64,000 nt of DNA, taken from assembly GCA_023055425.1 (NCBI GenBank), contig JALGPY010000002.1, forward strand, positions 120,292,088 through 120,356,087, read 5' to 3'. The translations under genes were made by a program, and so were the position numbers. Positions 33,208-45,190 of this stretch are shown piece after piece. The stretch's first letter is position 1. Each line of letters starts with the position of its first letter. The notes below the pieces were generated by a model. It was not told the origin of the DNA. It did not search any database and saw only the letters and a program-made list of their open reading frames with translations. Source of the DNA: Linanthus parryae. Lineage: Eukaryota; Streptophyta; Magnoliopsida; Ericales; Polemoniaceae.

Positions 33208-33606
33208 CTCCTAACTTATTTTCTCATAAATGTATCCATTATTAAGTGAGAGAACACAACAAGGAGAGAGAAAGAGACTATGGCGGAACCCTAGCCGTCC
33301 GCCCGCCCCTACCCGTCGGCCATAAAGAGGCGTCGGCCTCTTTGGTCCTCATTCTGCATGATCTTCTTCTTCCTGCTTCTTGGCGTGACCTAGCACAAAG
33401 ATGCAAGGAGGAATCCAGTGCAATACTAGGTGTGGATACTCGTAGAGACGTGGACACAATTCTACGTATAGTGATTATTCAGACAAACATGTTACACATC
33501 AATTCTTCCTTTACTACGTTATGATGACTTGTCCTGCGATTCATGGAGAGCTTTGAACGGAATATTTATTTTGTATTTCCCTGCATATTCGTGTCGAAAC
33601 CCTACA
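33208..33606 (+). repeat. Extra partial LTR end next to the 3' LTR
   Basis: About 33230-33606 repeats the last 380 bp of the LTR: the GAGAGAACACAACAAGGAGAG start, GC-rich CCGTCC block, TAGGTGTGGATACTCGTAGAG ACGTGGACAC equivalent, ending TCGAAACCCTACA. It is a diverged second copy rather than an exact duplication, and probably the remnant of another insertion. Confidence 0.75.
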
Positions 33607-35622
33607 CATTCTACTTTCGGACAGAGCCATCGAGTACGTCACTACTACGATTGTTATGATCCACTACAATATCCTTTATTATTTCCACATTGAGACATTT
33701 TTTCGGGAAACTTTAAGAACTAGGTTGACATCAAAATATTCTCAAAAGGAAATGATATCAGACTACCAAGAAGGCACGTAAACGTCCATTACCTACATAA
33801 AATAATAGTTTGAGAAGTGCTGAAGCTATTTTCAGTCAAGAACAAGAAGGTAATCTTTAAGTATGAAAAAAATTGTGTATATTATTTTAATTTAATAAAA
33901 GAATCAATCTTAGTTCTGCATATATTGGTTGCGTGGGTTAGAATAAAGTGTCTATTAAACAAACCCCTTTTCGCCTTGTTCAGAAATAAAGGCACAACCA
34001 CAATATCAAATACGTGAAAAACCCAAATTAAAGACCATAGAAGATAGACAAATAATTAGGGACCGTGTAATGATGGGTGAATAGGGAAGATAGACAAAAG
34101 ATTAATTATTCGTCGGTGTGGACTCAAGCTTCCACCATATACAAATAAGTAGGAATTTATCGCAAATAACAGTACATTGTTGGTTACTTCTCCAATCTGT
34201 TGCTACAGAAAATCCTAATTTATTTTTCATATGAATCTCCATAGTTAGTATTAGTGGAAGCAAATATAAAGCGCATATATTGCCATCAAGAATGGAGGTG
34301 CCATTCCAAATTAAGGCACAATGTAAACTCGGTTCCAGACTAATTGATATGTTCACTCTATGAAAAAGGTTTTGAGGATTTCCTTTAATGTAACTATATT
34401 GTGGTTATATCTTGCACGAGCTAAGACAAGTTATGGGGAAGTCAAAAAATAGGTATTTTGTTACCTGACTATGCCAGATTTTTGGGGGAGCTTCTTGCTG
34501 TTTATAAGAGGTCGTATTTCTACGTCATTGTCCATCCCTACAAGAAGAGTCGAAGAAGCAACACTGCTTTTCTGAAGCTCAATCAAATATCCAACTTTTT
34601 TTTTTGGAGAACTAAGTACAGCTATTTATAAAGTTCTTCTGGTAATAGATGAATGTGTTTTTTTGATATGTTTATTCGTTTTAGAAGTTGGTTCAAATAT
34701 GGAATTATGTTGCTTATGTTTCCAATTCAAAAACTAGAAGTCTGGAAAAAAGTTTGAGTTGCCATCCTAGAAGCTTCAATTTGGATAAACTGATTAGTAG
34801 GAACAAAAACTATGTCTCGAGTCTTGGTAAAACTTTATGGATATTATGCTTTTGTAATGATAATATTTTATTGGGTTAGATGTTCCAGTTTCATTGGTGT
34901 TTCTTTTACTTGCACCATATTACTTTATTGTAATGGATTTTCATCTTCATTATCACTCCATTATCTAAGAAGCCAGAGATGGCTTGATCTCATTTTGGTT
35001 TAAAATGGACCGCCTGAGGTAATTTACACATCCCTTATCTTAAAATTGAATTAACTTATCATTGATAATATTATTACTAACAAATATTTACCTGTATTTC
35101 ATGAAGTTCATAGTTAAAGACGAAGAAAACGAGGATAACTATATTTGGCGCCGCTGAGAAAATTATCGGAACACCTGTTGAAGAATTTGTAAATGACAAA
35201 CACAAATAAGTGTCCGTTGTGTACAATTACAAAATAAGGTATGCTATATAGTGATTCCTACGAGGGTGTCGTTATATTACAACAGCGAATTTTGTTGAAC
35301 GATGTATGCAATAAACAGTTCATTTTCTTCACAAAAATCGACGAGGTAATGGATCAAGACCGTAAACTGGAAATAATTTTTGTGGAGAGAGTGGTTGATG
35401 CTCAAGGTTTCCATGCAACAAAAAGGGGAAGAAACATCAAAATAGAGAAGAATTGATGGACGAATTATGTGATTTTTATTTGGCACTTTTCCTTCGACTC
35501 CATGAGAACGTCTCTTTTCATTGAAAATTACTTCATTGAATTTGCTACTAAGCTTTACGACAGGGTCGTCAATTCCTGCTGTTATTTGTAGCGTGGTTTT
35601 CATTGATTTAGGTTAGTACCCT
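33607..35622. other. Spacer without recognised genes
   Basis: AT-rich. Short frames at 34102-34356 (minus) and 35241-35456 (plus) are open but I recognise no family in either. No repeat ends are obvious. Confidence 0.45.
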
Positions 35623-36590
35623 TGTTATAAAAATTCTGTCCAGATTTGTTCTTAGTAAAGAAAAACAGCAAATAAATTAAAGAACGAACTTACGGATCGT
35701 TAACTTGTTGAATGCAAACACAAGTTGTCGAAGAACAGCCTCGTACATAGACGATCTCCGTAAGACAATATTCGCCGCCCACTGTGTGTGCCTTCGGGTT
35801 CCTACTGTGGCGAACTGTCCCCCAGGATAGAAGTTCTTCCTGTGTTGCAGAGTAGCACGAGACTGCAACACACGGCGAACGAGAATTTGCAGACGAGAAT
35901 GGATTGTTTGTGGAGAGTTTTGAATGGTAATACTGTTGGATTCGGAATGCATAAACTGGAAGAGGAGACTGGCTTTTATAGGCACTGAAGGGGAACGATG
36001 AACGGTCATAACCGTTCTGAACGGTTACAACTGTTGGCAAAACAGTTGTTGTTTAATAAATCCGATTTGGGTTTATTTTTCCTGTTTAAAAGGTTGGTTT
36101 TTTGGCCCAAAAAATAAACAGTCCAGAATAAAGCCCAACAACTCAAACCCACGTCACGTCACGACCCGTCCCGGCCCGAACCCGAACCCGAACCCGAGAC
36201 CGAGCCGAGCCGGCCGGACGGACGGCGGCGGCGGCGCGCGCGTGTGGTGGTTCGATCTTTGTCTAGGTCCTCTCCCCTGCAATAAATTGCTACGCCCAAA
36301 GGACGTATCCTTTAGTTGTTATGTTGGAGTAGATAAACACTCCAATTCTCTTCCTCATGATGTGGGATGATTTCTTTTGGGAACTTAAACCCAAACGTAA
36401 ACCCCCCCAACTTTAACGGCTTATTGAGCATTCATTACTTAATGGTTTTCGACGAATGAGTTACCGAAACGATTGCCAAGTTACCCACTATACGGTGGCG
36501 CAAGTAGTTTTGTTCACTCTTGTACGAGCCGGGTTAAAACCGAACTCAAAGTCAGGTGAAAATTAACATGTCGAAGACCATTTTCCAACA
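35623..36590 (-). mobile_element. 3' LTR of the family B copia element (968 bp)
   Basis: In plus coordinates TGTTATAAAAATTCTG...GACCATTTTCCAACA. On the minus strand it carries GTGCCTATAAAAGCCAGTC (TATA near 35973-35984), a plausible core promoter, and a CCCGAACCCGAACC-type GC-rich tract (36170-36240). It retains a segment of about 140 bp (about 35899-36038) that is absent from the other LTR. Confidence 0.92.
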
Positions 36591-36604
36591 ATCCCCCACA
36601 TGAA
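36591..36604 (-). promoter_or_regulatory. Polypurine tract (family B)
   Basis: Minus strand ATGTGGGGGAT ends exactly at the 3' LTR boundary, the expected plus-strand priming site. Confidence 0.8.
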
Positions 36605-37166
36605 TGATCAATAAGCTTTGAACGATCAAATCAGTGTGGTGAATCCAATTCTCATTGTTGGTAATTAATTGCTTAAAGAAGAGTAGCCATAGGCCTTGAA
36701 CTTTTCCATTAGTGAGATACCATAGGGTATACTGGCTTGGTCAGTATGCGAAGCGCTTTGAACTGCCTTGCCGTCGTGTATACCTAGTCGATAGTAACCA
36801 CACAATTAATACCGTAGCAAAATCTGTTCTCATGGTTGTGCTCATTTTGGCCTTGAGACACTGATGCCTGGTTTCATGAGTAGTCTTAGAGGAGTATGCC
36901 TGTCATCCTCCTAGAACCGGCCCCAGTTCCTACTCACATAGGTGAGATACATTTAAGGGTATCCATCCATACTCGACTTAACATGTGACCTCATTAAAAG
37001 CATAGCTTACCCTGGTCCTATCACTCGTCGCCCTAGGAATGAGATTGAAACATAGTTTCTTTCGTGAGTGACTTTAATTTGAACAGATAGTTAGGTTGTC
37101 CCTTTTGAACCTAGTTATTGGGATCTCCAATCTCCTAGGTTGGGTTTTCCTCTATCGTGCAACTCT

Positions 37167-40100
37167 TTACGAGATTGGCATTAGCCCCATTCCCCTTGAC
37201 GAACTTGCAACTAATTCTCTCGATAGACCTTTGGTCAGCGGATCCGCTAAATTTTCTTTAGACCTCACATAATCGATCGATATAATTCCTTGCGAGAGAA
37301 GTTGCCTAATGGTATTATGTCTTCGACGCATGTGTCGAGACTTACCATTGTATATACTATTTTGTGCCTTGCCTATTGCGGACTGACTGTCGCAATGAAT
37401 GCAAATAGACGGCACTGGCTTTGGCCATATTGGAATATCCTCGAGGAAATGACGAAGCCATTCAGCTTCTTCCCCTGCCTTGTCTAATGCTATGAATTCC
37501 GATTCCATAGTAGACCTTGCAATGCACGTCTGCTTTGAGGATTTCCAACATATTGCCGCTCCTCCGAGGGTAAATACATAACCACTCGTAGACTTGGAAT
37601 CTTTTGTATCAGATATCCAATTCGCATCGCAATATCCTTCCAATACTGCAGGATAGTTGGTATATTGTAATCCTAGATCCTTAGTATATCGTAGATACCT
37701 TAATACTCGGATTATAGCTATCCAGTGATCCTTTCCAGGGTTACTGGTGAAGCGACTAAGTTTTCCAACAGCTTGTGCGATGTCCGGTCTTGTACAATTC
37801 ATAATGTACATAAGACTTCCTATTATTTGAGCATACTCTAATTGCTTAATAGCCGAGCCACGATTTTTGGCGAGATGCATGCTCACATCAACTGGCGTCT
37901 TTACTGGCTTGCTGTTAGTTTGGTCAAACTTTTCGAGAACTTTCTCAATATAGTGAGACTGAGTTAGCGCATAGCCATTTTGAGTTCTAGAAATTTTTAT
38001 TCCTAGAATAACATCGGCCTCCCCTAAATCCTTCATATCGAAGGTTGTGGACAACAACTTTTTGGTGGCACGAATTATTGTCTCGTTACTTCCGAGAATT
38101 AACATATCGTCTACATAGAGACATATTATGACACATCCACTGTTGACGGTTTTAGAATATACACATTTGTCACATTCGTTTGCTCTAAAATCATTGGTTG
38201 TCATAACCCTGTCGAACTTTTCATGCCATTGTTTGGGAGCCTGCTTTAATCCGTATAAGGATTTCTTTAATCGACAATATTTTCCTTCATTTCCAGGAAC
38301 TCGGAACCCTTCAGATTGTTCCATGTAGATTTCTTCGTCTAATTCTCCGTTAAGAAATGCAGTCTTGACATCCATTTGATGGATTTCAAGATTAAAGATT
38401 GCTGCAATAGCAATTAACGTACGGATGGAAGTTATCCTTGTTACCGTAGAGTAGGTATCGAAGAAATCTATTCCTTCCTTTTGCTTATAACCCTTGGCGA
38501 CTAGCCTCGCCTTATATTTGTCGATGGATCCGTCGGGTTTCAATTTCCGCTTAAAAACCCACTTGCAACCTAGTGGTTTGCAACCTTGAGGTAGGTCCAC
38601 TAATTCCCACGTATTATTGTGCAATATTGATTCTATCTCGCTTTTAACGGCTTCTTTCCAGTAAGGAGCGTCCACACTTTCCATTGCTTCCTTATAGGAA
38701 GTAGGATCATTTTCAAGCATGTAAGTAAGGAAATCAGGTCCAAAAGACTTTTCGGTCCTTTGTCTCTTACTCCTCCTTGGCTCTTCATCTTGGTCGTCTC
38801 CAAATGTAGAGTCGTATGTCCGTTTTTCCCTTTCAGGCGTCTTTTCTTTGTAAGGAAAAATATCTTCAAAGAAAGATGCGTTTGATGATTCAATAATTGT
38901 ATTTTCGTGAATATCTGGTATCTCCGATTTATGAACCAGAAATCGATATGCACTACTATTCAAAGCATATCCAATGAAGACGCAATCGACTGTTTTGGGA
39001 CCGAGTTTTACTTTCTTAGGAAGTGGTGTAGCCACTTTAGCGAGACATCCCCAAACTCGTAGATGTTTGTAAGAGGGCGTTCGTCCTTTCCATAATTCAT
39101 ATGGAGTTTTATCAGCCTTCTTCTTGGGTATTCTATTGAGAATATAATTGGCACTAAGTAACGCTTCCCCCCACAAATTCTGGGGCAATCCAGAACTTAG
39201 AAGTAATGCATTTAGCATTTCTTTCAAGGTTTTATTCTTCCTTTAAGCCACACCGTTTTGTTGAGGTGTGTAAGGCGCTGAAAATTGGTGGATTATTCCA
39301 CTTTGCGCACAAATTTCTGCGAAGGGAGAATCATATTCTCCTCCTCGGTCACTACGTAGGATTTTAATCCTTGTGCTTAGTTGGTTTTCTACCTCCGCTT
39401 TATATTTCTTAAAAGCTTCTAAAGCTTCATCTCGACTATGTAGTAAATAAACATAGCAATACTTTGTACAGTCGCCGATAAACGTAATGAAATATTTCTT
39501 TCCGCCTCTTGTTGGCACAAACGTTAAATCACATATGTCCGTATGAATTAATTCAAGCGGATTAGTAGTTTTTAAACCAATAGGTTTAAAAGGCTGCCTT
39601 GTTAATTTTGCTTCAACAGAAATTTCACATTTGTGATTTAAGTTAATTGCACTTTTTGGAAGATGGTCCAAATTCATTAATTTCCGAATTGATTCGTAGT
39701 TAACATGACCAAGTCGTCCATGCCATAAACAAGAAGAAGAAAAATTAGACGACTCAAGCAAGTAGTTAATAGCTGCTTTCTTATTAATAGCCGAGATAAC
39801 CATTACATTGAGTTTGAACATCCCATCCTTCAAGTACCCCCTACCCTCGTACTCTCCTCTCTTGGTTACAACACATTTGTCGGACTCAAAAACTAGTTTG
39901 AACCCTTTCTTGCTAAGAACCGAACCAGAGACTAAGTTCTTCCTAATGCCGGGGACATGAAGAACATCATTTAGTACGAGCTTCTTGCCGGAGGTCATCT
40001 TGAGAATTACCGCGCCCCTTTCCTTTGACGGTGGATGTCGCTGAATTTCCCATGTAAATTTGCTCCTCGGTGTCAACATCCTCATACGAAGAGAACATGC

Positions 40101-41103
40101 TCTTGTCCGAACAAATGTGGCGGGTAGCGCCGGTGTCGACCCACCATTCTTTAGGGTTTCCATCGGCAAGGTTCACTTCCGAAACGACTGCCGCAAAGTT
40201 GCCTCCTTCATCATGGTTTGTGTCTTCAACCAAGTGAGCTTCGGACTTCTTTCCGTTGGAACTCTTGCGCTTCTTTCGACATTCTTTGATCATGTGACCC
40301 GTCTTGCCGCAGTTGTGGCACTTTCCCGTGAACCTCTTCTTCTTTTCGGGTTGAGCATTGTGCTTTCGCTTGAGTTTGTTGGGTTCCGAACCGCCCTCCA
40401 CAAGATTAACCTTGGAATGATGGCTAGTTGAGGGCTTCTCGTCCGCAATCCGGTTGCCTTCCTCGATTCTGAGACGCACGATCAAGTCCTCCATACTCAT
40501 CCCCTTGCGTTTGTGTTTTAGATAGTTCTTGTAGTTTTTCCACGCCGGAGGTAGCTTATGTATCATGACGCCAACAAGGAATTCCTCCGGGAGGATCATG
40601 TTTTCCGCGTGGACGTCATGAATTAAGCACTGAAATTCTTGGACTTGAGACATGATACTCTTTCCGTCTATCATCCTAAACTCTAAGAAGTTTTCTACTA
40701 CGAACTTCTTGGCTCCCGCGTCTTCGGTTTTGTACTTCTTTTCTAGGGATTGCCACAGTTCCTTGGCGGTTTTTACAGCAGAATATACATTATACAATTG
40801 ATTGTCTAGGCTATTCAATACATAGTTCCTAGCCAAAAAATCTGAATGATGCCATGCATCCTTTGCTAGTACCGCCTCTTTTTCTGGATTCTCGGAGAGT
40901 GTAGGTGCATCTTCGGAAAGGTATCGTGCAAGGCTTAAGGTGGTCAAGTAGAAGTACATCTTTTGTTGCCACCGCTTAAAGTCCTTGCCGGAGAACTTTT
41001 CGGGTCTCTCCACGGGATGTGCATTCACCGGTATGACCGGAGCAACGGGCACCGCCGCATTGGTTGTGGCTGCCTGAGTTTGCTCGGTTTGTCCGTCCGC
41101 CAT
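37167..41103 (-). pseudogene. Copia gag-pol with one frameshift and one nonsense codon (family B)
   Basis: Gag starts at the ATG at 41103: gag domain (residues about 35-220), zinc knuckle CHNCGKTGHMIKEC (262-275), protease DTG (323-325). At 40015-40018 one extra G in a run shifts the frame; pol continues from KMTSGKKLVLNDVLHVPGI. Integrase has HGRLGH, HTDIC and RSDRGGEY. At 39243-39245 TAA replaces the glutamate codon of NGVAE. From 39242 the frame is open for about 690 codons: integrase tail, RT ([21 protein letters not shown]) and RNase H ([17 protein letters not shown]), ending at 37167. All domains are present. Only these two lesions keep the polyprotein from being continuous. Confidence 0.93.
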
Positions 41104-41755
41104 TTCTAAACAAACAGTTGTTTAGATGCAGATCAGAATACAAAAATAATCGACTGAATATGATAAGCAAGAGAAAACAGTCTCTTATAATACTAGGATA
41201 AAGATGGAACAAGAAAAGAGCAAACAGTTGAATTGAAACGAACAGATTGATCAATCTTTTAATAACAAACTGTTGGTGCACTAATAAACTGTTCTACGTT
41301 TTGGGTTAACTAAACTTTTGTTTAACCAAACACAAATTGTTGTATTATGTAGTAAAAGAATGAAAACAACAACTTATGAAACAAAATTCTTTATTATTTA
41401 GTCACTAACAGAGATAGGAACATGCAAAAGAAAAAAAAAAGAATTAAACTTTACACTGTAAAGTTAGAACAGATGCTTAATTACTTCAAACAACAGATTG
41501 TATATGACAACAAAAGATTCTTAATCGTTCAAGTCAAAAAGATAGTAATTGTCAACAAATATTCTTTAACGGTTTCGGTACTAACAGATTGCAAACAAAA
41601 TGACTGAATCTGAAAGTACTGAGGAATAACACAGTGCCGAAGAAAGTAAAAAACAGTGCAACTACTAGAAAAGAAACGAATACTGGTAGCAACAGATTGG
41701 TTGTACTGCTTTATGTGATGCAAAGAACAAATAAGGAACGGTATTGTCTTACGAT
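41104..41755 (-). other. Leader between 5' LTR and gag (family B)
   Basis: AT-rich, non-coding, 652 bp. The bases next to the LTR end (minus strand ATCGTAAGACAATACC) do not match the usual TGGTATCAGAGC primer-binding site. Recurrent AACTGTT/AACAGTT words (near 41107, 41180, 41270, 41290) occur through the leader and also in the LTR (36043). Confidence 0.6.
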
Positions 41756-42550
41756 TGTTATAAAAATTCTGTCCAGATTTGTTCTTAGTAAAGAAAAACA
41801 GCAAATAAATTAAAGAACGAACTTACGGATCGTTAACTTGTTGAATGCAAACACAAGTTGTCGAAGAACAGCCTCGTACATAGACGATCTCCGTAAGACA
41901 ATATTCGCCGCCCACTGTGTGTGCCTTCGGGTTCCTACTGTGGCGAACTGTCCCCCAGGATAGAAGTTCTTCCTGTGTTGCAGAGTAGCATGAGACTGCA
42001 ACACACGGCGAACGAGAATTTGCAGACGAGAAAAAACAGTTGTTGTTTAATAAATCCGATTTGGGTTTATTTTTCCTGTTTAAAAGGTTGGTTTTTTGGC
42101 CCAAAAAATAAACAGTCCAGAATAAAGCCCAACAACTCAAACCCACGTCACGACCCGGCCCGAACCCGAACCGGCCGGACGGACGGCGGCGGCGCGCGCG
42201 TGTGGTGGTTCGATCTTTGTCTAGGTCCTCTCCCCTGCAATAAATTGCTACGCCCAAAGGACGTATCCTTTAGTTGTTATGTTGGAGTAGATAAACACTC
42301 CAATTCTTCTCTTCCTCATGATGTGGGATGATTTCTTTTGTGAACTTAAACCCAAACGTAAACCCCCCAACTTTAACGGCTTATTGAGCATTCATTACTT
42401 AATGGTTTTCGACGAATGAGTTACCGAAACGATTGCCAAGTTACCCACTATACGGTGGCGCAAGTAGTTTTGTTCACTCTTGTACGAGCCGGGTTAAAAC
42501 CGAACTCAAAGTCAGGTGAAAATTAACATGTCGAAGACCATTTTCCAACA
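41756..42550 (-). mobile_element. 5' LTR of the family B copia element, promoter segment deleted (795 bp)
   Basis: Same ends as the 3' LTR but shorter. The sequence passes directly from GCAGACGAG to AAAAAACAGTTG at 42030, omitting about 140 bp that in the 3' LTR contains the TATA box. The CCCGAACCCG tract is also shorter. As this is the upstream LTR, the copy probably lacks its own promoter. Confidence 0.9.
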
Positions 42551-42939
42551 ACCCTCTCTCTCGAGTTCTTGATATTTTTGGATCGAACAACATATTTTTA
42601 TAGCATTTTTAATTATAAAGGGATAAGTAGTGACATGAACTCAAGAATTGTTATAAAGTGCAAACGAAACGCAATTGTTTTAAGCACATCAAATCAATTA
42701 AAAAAAATAAAACCCTAAACTAAACTGTAACCTTAAAATTGAATGAGTAACCTTACGTCTTAAATTAATGACCCTAAAAACAATACCATGGAACCAAAAG
42801 TGTATTAAACGAAATTCCATATGTCATTGTAACCCATGAACAAGGAGTGTTTAAGTGTATTGCATCTAATAAGTTTTGGTCACGGAGTGAAAGTAGGCCA
42901 AGATTAACAGGTGGTCTCTTGCTAGAGCAATTTTTCTCT

Positions 42940-42970
<31 letters not shown>

Positions 42971-43341
42971 GTGAGAAGAATTGCTAGAGCAATTGGTTAT
43001 ATACTTTCTGTTTATTTCTGTCAAAATAATTTTCTGCCTGTTTAGAGTTTTTGTAAATTTCATGGGCTTAACTTAATGGTGAAGACATATTATCCCAAGG
43101 CTTAAAGTTTCGAGTTGAAATCATGAGAGTTAGCTGGTGATTATACATTTACACTGTAACGATACTTCGAAGTCTTGTGAAATAGTCGAATTGCCGATAA
43201 TATAGAGACTCTTTGAAAGAATGTCTTGATATGAAATAAGGACTTGTTCAAGGTGCCAATAAGAGGAACTCGAACCACATGATTGTTTCAACAACCTGTT
43301 AAGTACTCCCGTTTGTGACATAAATGATTAAGAATAATCAA
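42551..43341. other. Spacer between copia element and ATL gene
   Basis: AT-rich with a T28-type homopolymer at about 42943-42970 flanked by a short direct repeat, TTGCTAGAGCAATT. No gene recognised. Confidence 0.5.
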
Positions 43342-43347
43342 AGTCAA
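43342..43347 (-). promoter_or_regulatory. W-box-like site upstream of the ATL gene
   Basis: AAAGTCAACTTT contains TTGACT on the minus strand, about 150 bp upstream of the ATG. WRKY factors bind TTGAC(C/T), and ATL6/ATL31-type genes are known as elicitor-responsive. A single six-base match is weak evidence. Confidence 0.35.
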
Positions 43348-43495
43348 CTTTTTGTAAGTGTCTTTGTCTTCTCAATTGTATAGTAAGCCATCTCTCCTCC
43401 CGCCATTGATCACTACCTCCTCTCCATTTCTCTTCCCATCATTCTCTGCACCTGAAAACATACTCGTAAACGTCAATCTTGTGTCAAGAAAAGAA

Positions 43496-44614
43496 ATGAT
43501 TAAGGCTTTGCTCATCTCTTTAATAATCTTCGTTCTGCTGGCCCCGGCCACGCGAGCCCAATCCCAGTATGGATACGGCTCGGATCCTGGTCAGCAGTCC
43601 AGCCCCTCCATGGTTGCCATCGTTATTATCCTCGTCGCTGCTCTCTTCTTCATGGGTTTCTTCTCCGTTTACATCCGCAACCGCTCTTTCGGTACACCCG
43701 GATCAATAAGAGTGATCCGGGCCTCCTTCGGCCGCCGTTCACCCACCGGTGGCCTTGACCAGGAAGTAATCGACACCTTCCCGACTTTTAACTATTCCAT
43801 GGTGAAGGAGCTCAGGATAGGGAAGGAGGCTCTTGAGTGCGCTGTGTGCCTCAATGAGTTTGAAGAAGAAGACACCCTTCGGCTACTCCCCAAGTGCGAT
43901 CATGTTTTCCACCCTGAATGCATCGACGAATGGCTCTCTTCTCATGTGACTTGTCCAGTCTGCCGCACCAACCTTGTTCCTGAACCCAAGGAAGTACTTC
44001 CCCAAGCTGGAAACGGAAATGAAGGAGAAATTTCAATCCAAGTTCAGGTGAATGAGGCGGCGGAGACTGATCAGTCTCAGACTTCGCCACCACGGTTCAT
44101 TGACAGAAGGAGTAAGAGCACAACCATGGACCGCCCTCCAAGATCGGGTTCCGTCCGATCTGGGAGGGGGAGAATGTTCGGCAAGTTCCAGAAGTCGTAC
44201 TCAACCGGGCGCGCTTTGATCCAGCTGGGGGAGAATGTTGACCGGTTCACCCTCCGGTTTCAAGATGAGTTTCATAGGCAGATAATGATGAACCGGGCAC
44301 TGAACCGAGCTACTAGTTGCCACGTTACCACATTACCCAGGGAGAGTAGTCTAAGAAGCGGCTACCGAACCGGGTTTGGTGGACGGAGTAAAAGTACCAC
44401 TGTGGGGAGGTCAAATAGCAGAGCATCTGACCGTTGGATATTCTCAATGGCACCACCGTTCTTCACCCGGACACCGTCCCTCAGGTCCGATACGGCTGAG
44501 GGAGAAGCCTCTACGTCTTCCGGTTTAGCGAATCGGATGTTTATCAAATTCCCGTCGTTTCAACGGCGTGAGGTAAAAGGTGACGGAATGAATTCAACTT
44601 TACTTCCGGTTTAG
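43496..44614 (+). CDS. RING-H2 E3 ubiquitin ligase, ATL6/ATL31-like
   Basis: 372 residues, intronless as usual for ATLs. Signal peptide about 1-21 (ending ATRA-Q), one membrane segment about 39-58, basic stretch, GLD motif at 86-88 (GGLDQEVIDTFP). The RING-H2 finger spans 115-156: C115, C118, C134, H136, H139, C142, C153, C156, with the conserved W146. The long C-terminal half (RSKSTTMDRPPRSGS..., GENVDRFTLRFQDE) resembles the ATL6/ATL31 group, which acts in defence and carbon/nitrogen responses by ubiquitinating 14-3-3 proteins. I chose the ATG at 43496 because it starts a clean signal peptide; an upstream in-frame ATG at 43358 would add 46 residues that hide it. No damage is seen. It is an isolated host gene between transposons. 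Confidence 0.92.
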   Translation: MIKALLISLIIFVLLAPATRAQSQYGYGSDPGQQSSPSMVAIVIILVAALFFMGFFSVYIRNRSFGTPGSIRVIRASFGRRSPTGGLDQEVIDTFPTFNYSMVKELRIGKEALECAVCLNEFEEEDTLRLLPKCDHVFHPECIDEWLSSHVTCPVCRTNLVPEPKEVLPQAGNGNEGEISIQVQVNEAAETDQSQTSPPRFIDRRSKSTTMDRPPRSGSVRSGRGRMFGKFQKSYSTGRALIQLGENVDRFTLRFQDEFHRQIMMNRALNRATSCHVTTLPRESSLRSGYRTGFGGRSKSTTVGRSNSRASDRWIFSMAPPFFTRTPSLRSDTAEGEASTSSGLANRMFIKFPSFQRREVKGDGMNSTLLPV

Positions 44615-45190
44615 TCACGAGTCAAGAAGTCGTTACTGTGAAAAAGAGAATATGTGAGAGTCCATTTTACAGCTGATGTGGTGATTCAAGGATGTCCTAA
44701 GTAAAAATCATTGCTCCATAAATCCATTATGATATATTCTCAATTCAAACAGTACTCCAAGCTGACCGGACACGTTTTGAATAGCTTCATTCAAACTTTC
44801 AAGCTCATATCCACGTCATTTGGCTTATTTTTTTTCCGGATGAATGACAGTTTCTATGTAGACTAATTCTTTGTTTATGTAGAAATTCTTGTAATGCTTA
44901 TCCTCTTGTAGGAAAGAAAATGTATTGTGTGTGTGTATTTGCGTTTAAATGAAAGATTGGAGAAGGTTCTCATCTAGTTACTCCAAAAGTCAGGTATTTG
45001 TACCCTAAAAAAAAAGTCAGGTATTTGGAATTATTTAACTGGTTAATTGAGTCTGTATATTAATAAAACTAGCTAATTACCCCTTCCTTTGGGACTAATC
45101 ATATATTATAAACAGTAAAATACATTATTTTATTAATAGTATACAAATAAATTTTATTAAGGGGCCAAATAATAATTAAATAACATTGTA
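44615..45190. other. 3' flank of the ATL gene
   Basis: Non-coding. Contains TTTGTTTATGTAG and a GTGTGTGTGTATTTG stretch (about 44870-44945), compatible with a plant 3' UTR and poly(A) region. No other gene. Confidence 0.5.

Larger units (their letters stand above)
35623..42550 (-). mobile_element. Near-complete Ty1/copia retrotransposon with TSD ACCCT (family B)
   Basis: Both LTRs, gag-pol and polypurine tract are present, flanked by a perfect 5-bp direct repeat ACCCT (35618-35622 and 42551-42555). The insertion is therefore intact and undisturbed. LTRs are very similar apart from indels, indicating a fairly recent insertion. It is unrelated to the 18-33 kb copia family: different gag, different LTR and no recognisable initiator tRNA-Met primer-binding site. 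Confidence 0.93.

Noticed and set aside
34102..34356. 84-codon minus-strand open frame (MNISISLEPSLHCALIWNGT...)
   Set aside because: No family recognised, no splice or promoter context, and composition like the AT-rich surroundings.
43358..43495. 46-residue upstream extension of the ATL ORF
   Set aside because: It would place the signal peptide internally, and the composition is that of a leader.
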